Shown: piece after piece, positions 1 to 6,507 of the stretch
How positions within the stretch are numbered: the stretch's first letter is position 1
Layout of the letters: every line of letters starts with the position of its first letter
Origin: Bifidobacterium sp. UBA6881
GTDB taxonomy: Bacteria > Actinomycetota > Actinomycetes > Actinomycetales > Bifidobacteriaceae
DNA length: 13,664 nucleotides
Assembly (NCBI GenBank): GCA_002451435.1
Contig: DKCF01000038.1
Span: 1-13,664, forward strand
Direction of reading: 5' to 3'
Position numbers and translations under genes: made by a program
The notes under the pieces: model-generated
Database searches by the model: none
What the model saw: only the letters and a program-made list of their open reading frames with translations
What the model was told of the DNA's origin: nothing

Positions 1-29
1 TGACGCGCATCGTTCCGATGTGGACGAAT

Positions 30-67
30 AAGGGTGGCGCACGGCATTGAAGCCGATGGCCACCCTT
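30..67. terminator. Hairpin downstream of trpD, probable terminator
   Basis: A perfect 9-bp inverted repeat (aagggtggc at 30-38, gccaccctt at 59-67) encloses a smaller 4-bp stem (42-45 with 52-55). It lies about 50 nt past the trpD stop, where a minus-strand terminator would be expected. Neither flank has a clean T-tract; the plus side has a tttt run near 80 and the minus side only short T pairs. It may therefore serve either strand, including a plus-strand gene ending to the left of the window. The rest of 1-119 holds nothing else I can support. Confidence 0.55.
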
Positions 68-119
68 GATGTTCAATCGTTTTCCGGGAGCTGTCCCCGT
101 TTTGCGGTCGGCGCCGGCG

Positions 120-1175
120 TCAGGCTTCTTTGACGCGCTGCGCGGTGGCGATCCACTTGTCGAGCAGGGCCGTGGCCTTGCCGGAATCCACCGTCCGTTC
201 GGCGATCGCGTACGCTTCCTTGAAGCGTTCGGTCAATGTGGCGTCGGTGGAGACGAGATGGCCGTCGGCGACGATCGCCGATGCCGCGTTAAGCAACGCG
301 GTGGTACGGAACGGCACGTTCTCACCGGCGAAGAAGTCACGCGCGAGCTTGGCGTTCAACGCGGGCTCACCGCCCTTCAGATCGGCGACCGTCACCTTGG
401 CCAGACCGAGCTCCACCGTGGGGTCGAATTCGGTTTCCGTGACCTTGCCGTCCTTGAACTCCCATACCGACACCGGGCCAGTGGGAGCCATCTCGTCAAG
501 ACCCTCATGCGAGGTGTAGACCATACCGGTCTGGCCGTTCGCCGCGTACACGGCGGCCATGATCGGGCTCATCGTGCGGTTCGCGCAACCGACGGCCATG
601 TGCTTCGGGGAGGCGGGGTTGGTCAGCGGTCCCAGCACATTGAACACGCATGGCACGCCAAGCGCGGCGCGAATCGGTCCCACGAAGCGCATCGCCGGGT
701 GGAAGGTGCGCGCGAACGCGAACGCGATGCCGCACTCGTTGCCCACCGTGGCGACCTGCTCCGGAGTCAGGTCAAGCGGCAGGCCGAGCGCTTCGAAGCA
801 GTCGGCGGTGCCGCATTTGGACGATGCCGCGCGGTTGCCGTGCTTGACGACCTTCACGCCGGCCGCGGCCGCGACGACGGCGCCCATGGAGGACAGGTTC
901 ACGGTGGCGGCGCCGTCGCCGCCAGTGCCGACGATGTCGGTGGTCTCGCCGCTGATATCCAGCGGAATGGCATGGGAGACCATCGCCTTGGCCGCGCCAC
1001 GGACCTCATCCGGCGTCAGGCCCAGCTGCTGCTGCGTGGCGAGCACGGCTCCCACGGCGGCGGGATTGGCATTGCCCTTCATCAGGTCGTCGACGAACCA
1101 CTCGGATTCCTCGGCGTCCAGATGGTTGCCCCCAACCAGCTTCGTGAGGATCGACTTCCATGTGATCTCGGCCAT
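120..1175 (-). CDS. trpD: Anthranilate phosphoribosyltransferase TrpD
   Basis: A 351-residue cytoplasmic enzyme that joins anthranilate to PRPP, the second step of tryptophan synthesis. The PRPP-binding loop GTGGD is at residues 83-87 and the signature KHGNRAASSKCGTAD at about 111-125. These are followed by the helical stretch with HPAMRFVGPIRAALG and by NVLGPLTNP, all typical of the family, and the length is normal (about 340-350). The frame is open a further 14 codons upstream. The ATG at 1175 is chosen because AAGGAGG lies 7 nt before it and the extra residues (TIYWRAGASRRG) do not resemble TrpD. No other trp gene is nearby, so this is an orphan trpD. It is separated from secA by 286 nt carrying the secA terminator, so it should have its own promoter. 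No frameshift or missing motif is seen. Confidence 0.97.
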   Translation of the reverse strand: MAEITWKSILTKLVGGNHLDAEESEWFVDDLMKGNANPAAVGAVLATQQQLGLTPDEVRGAAKAMVSHAIPLDISGETTDIVGTGGDGAATVNLSSMGAVVAAAAGVKVVKHGNRAASSKCGTADCFEALGLPLDLTPEQVATVGNECGIAFAFARTFHPAMRFVGPIRAALGVPCVFNVLGPLTNPASPKHMAVGCANRTMSPIMAAVYAANGQTGMVYTSHEGLDEMAPTGPVSVWEFKDGKVTETEFDPTVELGLAKVTVADLKGGEPALNAKLARDFFAGENVPFRTTALLNAASAIVADGHLVSTDATLTERFKEAYAIAERTVDSGKATALLDKWIATAQRVKEA

Positions 1176-1204
1176 GATGCCCCTCCTTGACGCTCCAGCA
1201 CGCC

Positions 1205-1210
1205 AGTATA
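1205..1210 (-). promoter_or_regulatory. Candidate -10 element of trpD
   Basis: On the minus strand TATACT (5 of 6 to TATAAT) would place transcription start near 1198, giving a 5' leader of about 23 nt that contains the AAGGAGG ribosome site. A second possible -10, TACAAT, lies at 1228-1233. No good -35 is present at the right spacing for either, so this is only a candidate. The remaining 1211-1365 stretch holds no gene or hairpin I can support. I see no tandem-Trp leader peptide and no T-box pattern. Confidence 0.25.
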
Positions 1211-1365
1211 TTGTCATTTCGCCGCCAATTGTAGCCGTTCATGCCTTTCCCGTGCATGACCGTCCATATCACGAACATTCCCCTTTGCCGTCGTCGCGTC
1301 TTCTTTGGCAATCGTCAAAGCAATCTCTAAATCGATGGCAAATAATCCATGCGGCATTGCATGCT

Positions 1366-1426
1366 GCAAAACAAAATATGCGGTGAGGGGTGACTCCGTA
1401 CTTGGATGCCACCCCTCACCGCATAT
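1366..1426 (-). terminator. Intrinsic terminator of secA
   Basis: A perfect 17-bp inverted repeat (arms 1376-1392 and 1410-1426, core GCGGTGAGGGGTG) with a 17-nt loop lies 36 nt past the secA stop. Read on the minus strand the stem runs straight into TTTTGTTTTG (1366-1375), the classic Rho-independent layout. On the plus strand there is no T-tract, so it is directional for secA. It also insulates trpD from secA transcription. Confidence 0.9.
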
Positions 1427-1461
1427 TCAGCCGAGCGTCAGACGGTCAACGCCGCCCGCCG

Positions 1462-4341
1462 TCACTTCTCGTTCTGGCCGTGGCACATCTTGTACTTGCG
1501 GCCCGAACCGCACGGGCACTGGGCGTTCTTCGGCGTTCCCGGGAAGGTACGGCCATCCGCCCATGGGGAGTGCAATTCCGCGCTCTTCGGACGCTTGTTG
1601 GCCGGGACCTTGCCTTCGGCGTGGCTGATCGGCTGCATGCCGACGATGCCGGGCTCGTCCTTCTGCTCATCGGCGATCTCGTCGATGGTGGTCTTCTCCA
1701 CCTCGTCATCGGTTTCCGGTTCCGCAGGAGCGGACTCGTCGGTGGCCGCGGCCTCGCCGTCGTCCAATCCCATCACGGCCTCGGCGGCATCCACCGCCTC
1801 ATCCTCGTCGGATTCCGCTGTGGTGTCCTCGGTGGTGGCCACACGGTCGATGTCGATGTGGAACAGCAGCTGGATGGTCTCCTCCTTGATCGCCTCGATC
1901 ATGGAGTTGTACATCTGGTAGCCTTCGCGCTGGTATTCGACCAGCGGATCGCGCTGGCCCATGCCACGCAGGCCGATGCCGTCCTTGAGGTAGTCCATCT
2001 CGTACAGGTGCTCGCGCCACTTGCGGTCGAGCACCGCCAGCACCACGCGGCGTTCCAACTGGCGCAGGCCGTCCTCGCCCAGCTTCTCCTCGATGTCGGA
2101 GTACTGGTCCTTGGCGTCGGAGACGATAAGCTCCTCAAGCGCCTTGACGGCCTTGTCGCCCTTGAGCTTGACGACGGCGTCCTTGGCGGCTTCCTGTTCG
2201 ACCGCGATCGGGTACACGGTGGACAGCGCCTTGAACAGGCCTTCCCAATCCCAGTCCTTCGGCTTGTCGGAACCGTTGTTGGCGCCCTTGATGTAGCTCA
2301 ACACGGTGTCGTCGATGAAGCGAAGGATGTCGTCGTGGATGTCTTCGCCCTTGAGCACCGCCTGGCGCTCCGCGTAGATGACGGTGCGCTGCTTGTTCAT
2401 CACGTCATCGTACTTCAGCACGTTCTTACGGATTTCGAAGTTGCGGGATTCGACGGCCTTCTGGGCGGTGCGCACGCCCTTGGAGACGCTCTTGGATTCG
2501 ATCGGCTCGCCCTCCGGCATGCCCTTGGCCATGACTCGCGCGACCAGCTGGGTGTTGAACAGACGCATCAGGTCGTCCTCGAGGCTCAGGTAGAAGCGGG
2601 ATTCGCCCGGATCGCCCTGACGGCCGGAACGGCCACGCAGCTGGTTGTCGATTCGACGGGACTCGTGGCGTTCGGTGCCGAGCACGTACAGACCGCCGAG
2701 CTCGACGACCTCCTCGTGCTCGTCCTTGACCTGCTCCTTGATCTCGGCCAAGGTGCCAGGCCAGCGCTTCTCGTATTCCTCCGGGGTGTCGTCCGGCGAG
2801 TAGCCCTCGGACTTGAGCTTCGCGTCGGCGAGGAACTCGACGTTGCCGCCGAGCATGATGTCGGTACCACGGCCGGCCATGTTGGTGGCCACGGTGACCG
2901 CGCCCTTGCGTCCGGCGACGGCCACGACGGCGGCTTCCTTGTCGTGCTGCTTCGCGTTGAGCACCTGGTGGGGGATGTTGGCCACGTCGAGCAGCGACGA
3001 CACCACTTCGGACGATTCGACGGAGGCGGTGCCCAGAAGCACCGGCTGGCCCTTCTTGTGGCGCTGGGCCACATCGCGCACGATGGCGGCGAGCTTTTCC
3101 TTCTTGGTGCGGAAGATCAGGTCGTCCTTGTCTTCGCGGATCATCGGCTTGTTGGTCGGAATCGGCAGCACGCCCAGCTTGTAGGTGCCCATGAATTCGG
3201 CGGCTTCGGTCTCTGCGGTACCGGTCATGCCCGACAGCTTGTCGTACATGCGGAAGTAGTTCTGCAACGTGATGGTGGCGAAGGTCTGGTTCTCGGCCTT
3301 GACCTCGACGCCTTCCTTCGCCTCGATGGCCTGGTGCAGTCCCTCGTTGTAGCGGCGGCCCGGCAGGATACGGCCGGTGTGCTCGTCGACGATGAGCACC
3401 TCGCCGCCGGTCACGACGTAGTCGCGGTCGCGCAGGAACAGTTCCTTGGCCTTGATGGCGTTGTTCAGGTAGCCGATCAGGGCGGTGTTGCTCGGTTCAT
3501 AGAGGTTGTCGATGCCGAGATAGTCCTCCACCTTGGTGATGCCCGGATCGAGGATGCCGACGACCTTCTTCTTCTCGTCGACCTCGTAGTCCTCGTCGCG
3601 GTTGAGCTTCGTGACGAGACGGGCGAACTGCCGGTACCAACGGGTCACGTCGCCTTCGGCCGGGCCGGAGATGATCAACGGGGTACGCGCCTCGTCGATG
3701 AGGATGGAGTCGACCTCGTCGACGATGGCGAAGTGGTGTCCGCGCTGCACCAGATCGGACTTCTCCCACGCCATGTTGTCGCGCAGGTAGTCGAAACCGA
3801 ATTCGTTGTTGGTGCCGTAGGTGATGTCGGCGTTGTACTGCTTGCGGCGCTCCGGCGGCTTCTGGTCGGTGATGATGCAGCCGGTGCTCATGCCGAGGAA
3901 ACGGTAGACACGACCCATGAGCTCGGCCTGGTAGCTGGCCAGGTAGTCGTTGACGGTGACGACGTGGACGCCCTTGCCTTCGAGGGCGTTGAGGTACGCC
4001 GGCAGCGTGGCCACCAAGGTCTTGCCTTCACCGGTCTTCATCTCGGCGATGTTGCCCCAATGCAACGCGGCGCCACCCATGAGCTGCACGTCGAAGTGGC
4101 GCAGTCCGAGGGTACGCTTGGACGCCTCCCGCACGGTGGCGAAGGCTTCCGGCATGAGCTTGTCGAGGGACTCCCCGTTTTCGATGCGCTGCTTGAACTT
4201 GGCCGTCTGGCCCTTCAGCTCCTCGTCGTCGAGCGCGGCGATCTCATCCTCCAAGGCGTTGGTCGCCTTGGCGACGTTCTCGAGCTTCTTGAGCTGTCGC
4301 CCTTCGCCCATGCGCAGGGCTTTGTCAACGATATCTACCAC
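1462..4341 (-). CDS. secA: Preprotein translocase ATPase SecA
   Basis: The motor ATPase of the Sec pathway, which pushes unfolded preproteins through SecYEG at the cytoplasmic membrane; 959 residues. The Walker A segment MKTGEGKTL is at about residues 101-109. The DEVDSILIDEARTPLIISGP block holds the DEAD-like Walker B. The second nucleotide-binding domain carries ATNMAGRGTDI and QLRGRSGRQGDPGESRF. The protein ends with an acidic linker of about 100 residues and a SEC-C zinc motif (CPCGSGRKYKMCH). The start is a GTG. Two in-frame GTGs exist at 4347 and 4341; AAAGGGA abuts the first but lies 6 nt before the second, and MVDIVDKALRM is the more natural N-terminus, so 4341 is used. It forms its own unit, with the hpf terminator upstream and its own terminator downstream. 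It is the housekeeping SecA; no second copy is in the window. Confidence 0.97.
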   Translation of the reverse strand: MVDIVDKALRMGEGRQLKKLENVAKATNALEDEIAALDDEELKGQTAKFKQRIENGESLDKLMPEAFATVREASKRTLGLRHFDVQLMGGAALHWGNIAEMKTGEGKTLVATLPAYLNALEGKGVHVVTVNDYLASYQAELMGRVYRFLGMSTGCIITDQKPPERRKQYNADITYGTNNEFGFDYLRDNMAWEKSDLVQRGHHFAIVDEVDSILIDEARTPLIISGPAEGDVTRWYRQFARLVTKLNRDEDYEVDEKKKVVGILDPGITKVEDYLGIDNLYEPSNTALIGYLNNAIKAKELFLRDRDYVVTGGEVLIVDEHTGRILPGRRYNEGLHQAIEAKEGVEVKAENQTFATITLQNYFRMYDKLSGMTGTAETEAAEFMGTYKLGVLPIPTNKPMIREDKDDLIFRTKKEKLAAIVRDVAQRHKKGQPVLLGTASVESSEVVSSLLDVANIPHQVLNAKQHDKEAAVVAVAGRKGAVTVATNMAGRGTDIMLGGNVEFLADAKLKSEGYSPDDTPEEYEKRWPGTLAEIKEQVKDEHEEVVELGGLYVLGTERHESRRIDNQLRGRSGRQGDPGESRFYLSLEDDLMRLFNTQLVARVMAKGMPEGEPIESKSVSKGVRTAQKAVESRNFEIRKNVLKYDDVMNKQRTVIYAERQAVLKGEDIHDDILRFIDDTVLSYIKGANNGSDKPKDWDWEGLFKALSTVYPIAVEQEAAKDAVVKLKGDKAVKALEELIVSDAKDQYSDIEEKLGEDGLRQLERRVVLAVLDRKWREHLYEMDYLKDGIGLRGMGQRDPLVEYQREGYQMYNSMIEAIKEETIQLLFHIDIDRVATTEDTTAESDEDEAVDAAEAVMGLDDGEAAATDESAPAEPETDDEVEKTTIDEIADEQKDEPGIVGMQPISHAEGKVPANKRPKSAELHSPWADGRTFPGTPKNAQCPCGSGRKYKMCHGQNEK

Positions 4342-4379
4342 AATCACTCCCTTTGTGTATGGTGCTTTCCCACCTGAGG

Positions 4380-4385
4380 ATAGTA
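4380..4385 (-). promoter_or_regulatory. Candidate -10 element of secA
   Basis: On the minus strand TACTAT (4 of 6 to TATAAT) lies 38 nt before the secA GTG. A T-rich run (TTTTTTC at about 4403-4409) is roughly where a -35 would be, but it does not match TTGACA. Since hpf ends in a terminator just upstream, secA needs a promoter in this 118-nt gap (4342-4459), and this is the best candidate I see. Confidence 0.25.
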
Positions 4386-4450
4386 GACATATCGCATTTC
4401 CCGAAAAAAGCCGTCCATATTACGTAACTTCGTGCATATGCCAGGCCGGA

Positions 4451-4492
4451 GAACAGCAAAAGGGGCCCGCATGTCATCCATGCGGACCCCTT
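4451..4492 (-). terminator. Intrinsic terminator of hpf
   Basis: Inverted repeat with arms 4460-4473 and 4479-4492: 13 of 14 positions pair, with one C-A mismatch at 4466/4486, and the loop is 5 nt. Read on the minus strand the stem ends CCCCTT and continues TTGCTGTTCT (4450-4459), a moderate T-rich tail. It begins 49 nt after the hpf stop and separates hpf from secA. Confidence 0.85.
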
Positions 4493-4541
4493 GGAGGAAT
4501 CCTTGCGTCGGCCATCACATCATCCGACGCGCCTCATCCGA

Positions 4542-5201
4542 TCACTTCGCGACGTTCTCCGGAGTGTCGATTTCGAAAACGCCATAGCTCCAGCCGTGAC
4601 GGCGGTAGACGACGGACGGGCGTCCGGTCTCCTTGTTCACGAACAGGAAGAAATCGTGTCCAATCAGCTCCATCTCGTACAGCGCCTCGTCGATGGTCAT
4701 CGGCTCGGCGATGTGCAGCTTGCGACGGATGACGATCGGGGTGTCGCCGACCTGGACCTCGACGGACTCGCCCGGCCCAAGCTCCGCGGCGACCGCATCG
4801 GCCGGGCTGTTGTTCGGCTCTTCGACGGGCTCCTCGACCTCCACTTCCGGCTCGACCGGGCCAAGGTCGACCGGAACCGGCTGGGTGTATCCACGACGGT
4901 GGTCCTTGCGACGGTCGCGGGTGCGGCGCAGACGCAGCGTCAGCTTGTCGAGCGCCAGATCGAGAGCGCTGAACTCGTCGGCGCTGGAGGCTTCGGCACG
5001 CACCACGGTGCTTCCCGCGATGACGGTGATCTCAACGCGCTTGGCGGTATCGGCCTGGCGCGGATTGCCCTCATGGGACAGCACGATCTGCACACGCTGC
5101 GCATCCGGCGCGATGGCGGTCACACGATTCATCTTGCTTTCGACAACGTCACGGAACCTTTGCTTGATCTGCGTATGACGTCCGGTAACGACGATTTCCA
5201 T
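4542..5201 (-). CDS. hpf: Long-form ribosome hibernation promoting factor HPF
   Basis: A 219-residue protein of the long HPF/RaiA family, which binds the 30S decoding region and pairs ribosomes into inactive 100S dimers under stress or in stationary phase. The N-terminal S30AE domain (about 1-105, starting MEIVVTGRHTQIKQRF) carries the basic patch with RLRRTRDRRKDHRRG near its end. An acidic, proline/glutamate-rich linker follows. The C-terminal dimerisation domain (about 165-219) reads IAEPMTIDEALYEMELIGHDFFLF and then VNKETGRPSVVYRRHGWSYG. GGGAGG lies about 6 nt before the ATG at 5201. Length and both domains are normal for the long form. It is divergent from rnpB and transcribed alone, with a terminator downstream. 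Two hairpins in the leader suggest possible post-transcriptional control. Confidence 0.95.
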   Translation of the reverse strand: MEIVVTGRHTQIKQRFRDVVESKMNRVTAIAPDAQRVQIVLSHEGNPRQADTAKRVEITVIAGSTVVRAEASSADEFSALDLALDKLTLRLRRTRDRRKDHRRGYTQPVPVDLGPVEPEVEVEEPVEEPNNSPADAVAAELGPGESVEVQVGDTPIVIRRKLHIAEPMTIDEALYEMELIGHDFFLFVNKETGRPSVVYRRHGWSYGVFEIDTPENVAK

Positions 5202-5244
5202 GTGGACCTCCCTAGAATCAAGCGGTGTTAGCCGCTATATACGG

Positions 5245-5270
5245 ACCGAACAGCTGCTTCGTTGTTCGGT
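5245..5270 (-). other. Perfect 8-bp inverted repeat at the 5' end of the hpf leader
   Basis: ACCGAACA (5245-5252) and TGTTCGGT (5263-5270) form a perfect 8-bp stem with a 10-nt loop. If the -10 at 5278-5283 is used, transcription would start at about 5271, so the hairpin would sit at the very 5' end of the hpf mRNA. A second small stem (5221-5225 with 5232-5236) lies between it and the ribosome site. It could be an mRNA-stabilising 5' stem-loop or a DNA operator; the sequence does not decide. Confidence 0.5.
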
Positions 5271-5277
5271 AGTCCTC

Positions 5278-5283
5278 ATTGTA
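5278..5283 (-). promoter_or_regulatory. Candidate -10 element of hpf
   Basis: On the minus strand TACAAT (5 of 6 to TATAAT) lies 77 nt before the hpf start. It predicts a transcript starting right at the 8-bp inverted repeat 5245-5270. No convincing -35 is seen 16-18 nt further upstream. Confidence 0.35.
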
Positions 5284-5320
5284 GCCGCGACATGAAGGAT
5301 TTACCCGAAGTTCAGGCAAG

Positions 5321-5371
5321 AAAAAAGAAGTTTTTTTGACGCTTCCTTTTCGTCCCACCTTCTGTTAATAT
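5321..5371 (+). promoter_or_regulatory. Promoter of rnpB: AT-rich upstream tract and extended -10
   Basis: TAATAT at 5366-5371 is preceded by TGT (5363-5365), making an extended -10 (TGnTAATAT). It predicts transcription start near 5378, three bases before the P1 helix of RNase P RNA. A symmetrical A6-gaag-T7 block (5321-5337) sits at about -41 to -57, where an UP element would be bound by the RNA polymerase alpha subunits. The -35 region proper (about 5343-5348, TTCCTT) is poor. TTGACG at 5336-5341 is 24 bp from the -10, which is too far. Confidence 0.55.
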
Positions 5372-5380
5372 TGTGCTTTT

Positions 5381-5734
5381 GAGACCTCTTGATGACCGCG
5401 ACCGATTCGTCGGTTGAGGAACTTCCGGGCTCCGCAGGGCACGATGGCGGATAACGTCCGCCCAGGGCAACCTGAGAGATAGCGCAGCAGAGAACAGACC
5501 GCCCGCCCGCAAGGGCAGGCAAGGGTGAAACGGCGGTGTAAGAGACCACCGGGCCACTGGCAACAGACGGTCGCATGGCAAGCCTCATCGGGAGCAAGGC
5601 CAAGCAGAAGACGTTCGAGGACTGCCCGTCCGATGTCTTCGGGTAGGCTGCTAGAGCCTGACGGCAACGTCAGGTCGAGATGGATGGTCATCCGTGCCGT
5701 TCGGCACGACAGAACCCGGGGTATAAGAGGTCTC
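5381..5734 (+). ncRNA. rnpB: RNase P RNA, bacterial type A
   Basis: The catalytic RNA that removes 5' leaders from pre-tRNAs, about 354 nt. Conserved blocks appear in order: GAGGAACTTCCGGGCTCC (CR-I/P4 5' strand), GGCAAGGGTGAAA followed by GTAAGAG (CR-II), GGGAGCAAGGCCAAGCAG (CR-III), GGGTAGGCTGCTAGAGCC (CR-IV) and ACGACAGAACCCGGGGTATA (CR-V/P4 3' strand). The ends are set by a perfect 10-bp P1 helix: GAGACCTCTT at 5381-5390 pairs with AAGAGGTCTC at 5725-5734. P3 appears as CCGA-TTCG-TCGG just inside. The extended -10 at 5363-5371 fits a start at about 5378-5381. Open frames crossing this region are artefacts. Exact ends are accurate to within a few bases. Confidence 0.96.
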
Positions 5735-5756
5735 ATCTCCTTGGTTTTTGGTTTTC
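5735..5756 (+). terminator. T-rich 3' flank of rnpB, possible terminator
   Basis: Directly after the P1 helix the plus strand reads ATCTCC and then two T-runs (TTTTT at 5745-5749, TTTT at 5752-5755). The P1 stem is 10 nt or more from the first run and no separate hairpin is visible, so this is a weak terminator or a processing region at best. The GC hairpin at 5799-5818 is a further possible stop. Confidence 0.3.
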
Positions 5757-5798
5757 GACAAGCGTTCGCATCACACCTAAATACGGTCGCATGGCCCC

Positions 5799-5818
5799 GC
5801 GGAGCCGGCTGGCTCCGC
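5799..5818 (-). terminator. GC hairpin just past recX
   Basis: A perfect 8-bp stem, GCGGAGCC (5799-5806) with GGCTCCGC (5811-5818), has a 4-nt loop and lies 2 nt past the recX stop. It sits between the convergent recX and rnpB units, so it could stop transcription from either side. No T-tract follows on either strand, so an intrinsic terminator is not certain. Confidence 0.45.
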
Positions 5819-5820
5819 CG

Positions 5821-6504
5821 TCAGAACAATTCCCGCGCGACCTCCCGCAAGACCTCAGGATTGTGGCCTTTCCGTCCGCCGGCGCTCCAGAAACGGCGTT
5901 TGCGCACCGCGGCATCAAGACCGGCGGTTCGCCGCGCGGTTCTGCGACCCAGTTCCCAAGCCGCCTCGGAGAACACGCCATCGGCTTCGGCCTCGTCGCA
6001 GACCATCTGGGCCAATCGTCGGTCGACCCCCTTGCGGACAAGCTCCATAACCGCTCCCCTGCGCCCCATCATCCGAGCCGCGCAATGACGCACCGCGGAA
6101 TGGGCATAGGCTTCGTCATCGACCAGCTGAACGCGAATCAGACGCTCGATGACGTCTTCGACCGTTTCGGACGCATAGCCCTTGTCCAGCAGACGGCTTC
6201 TCAAGGCACCGGATGGTCGCGGAGCCGCGTCCAGCAACCGCAGCGCGGCTTCCCTGCAAGCGTCGATGTCATGGGAACGATCACGCGTTTCCTCTGATCC
6301 GCACACCACTCCGTTCGCGACACGCCCAGCGTGTCGCGCGTGTCGCGAACGCCGTGACGCACCCCGAACATGTTCGCCGTCAGCGAAAGGCATCCGTTCC
6401 CGTTTCGCGCCATCATCACCATCGACGGCACAAAACGGGCCTTCAGTCTCGGCTTTCGCCGGCTGAAGGCCACGCTCCTGAAGAAAACGCTCGGCTTCGA
6501 TCAC
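5821..6504 (-). CDS. recX: RecX family regulator of RecA
   Basis: A 227-residue protein whose C-terminal part (about 84-227) matches RecX, the small helical protein that binds RecA filaments and inhibits their extension and strand exchange. Recognisable segments are REAALRLLDAAPRPSGALRSRL and DKGYASETVEDVIERLIRVQLVDDEAYAHS, split here at the second repeat, then RGAVMELVRKGVDRRLAQMV; the protein ends LREVARELF. The start is the GTG at 6504, three bases after the recA stop, so the two genes are almost certainly co-transcribed and probably translationally coupled. No strong ribosome site precedes it. The first roughly 80 residues are an Arg/Gly/His-rich extension with no family match and contain a strong nucleic-acid hairpin (6313-6350). 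The true start could therefore lie further in, but no downstream start has a better ribosome site. Family assignment is firm; the N-terminus is not. Confidence 0.88.
   Translation of the reverse strand: MIEAERFLQERGLQPAKAETEGPFCAVDGDDGAKRERMPFADGEHVRGASRRSRHARHAGRVANGVVCGSEETRDRSHDIDACREAALRLLDAAPRPSGALRSRLLDKGYASETVEDVIERLIRVQLVDDEAYAHSAVRHCAARMMGRRGAVMELVRKGVDRRLAQMVCDEAEADGVFSEAAWELGRRTARRTAGLDAAVRKRRFWSAGGRKGHNPEVLREVARELF
6313..6350 (-). other. Strong hairpin with two alternative pairings inside recX
   Basis: GTTCGCGACACG (6313-6324) and CGTGTCGCGAAC (6339-6350) form a perfect 12-bp GC-rich stem with a 14-nt loop. The inner half can instead fold as CGCGACACGC (6316-6325) with GCGTGTCGCG (6329-6338), a perfect 10-bp stem with a 3-nt loop. 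The two folds share the left arm and exclude each other. The structure lies 155-192 nt into the recX reading frame and encodes the repetitive SRHARHAGRVA peptide. No T-tract follows on the minus strand. Confidence 0.6.
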
Positions 6505-6507
6505 GAC

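Noticed and set aside
66..1190. A 374-codon plus-strand frame opposite trpD
   Set aside because: Antisense to TrpD; Arg/Gly/His-rich composition typical of a GC-rich shadow.
1006..1311. Possible Trp-containing leader peptide before trpD
   Set aside because: The frame has scattered rather than tandem Trp codons, runs far into trpD in another frame, has no own ribosome site that I can see, and no terminator/antiterminator pair follows.
1390..4377. A 995-codon open frame on the plus strand opposite secA
   Set aside because: It is fully antisense to an unambiguous SecA, its product is Val/Leu/His/Asp-rich with no family pattern, and such mirror frames are common opposite GC-rich genes.
5336..5341. 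TTGACG as the -35 of rnpB
   Set aside because: It is 24 bp from the TAATAT -10, beyond the usable spacing; no -10 stands 16-18 bp from it.
5365..5736. Minus-strand frame over rnpB, and several plus frames from 5525 and 5680
   Set aside because: The conserved blocks of RNase P RNA explain the sequence; the peptides show no family features.
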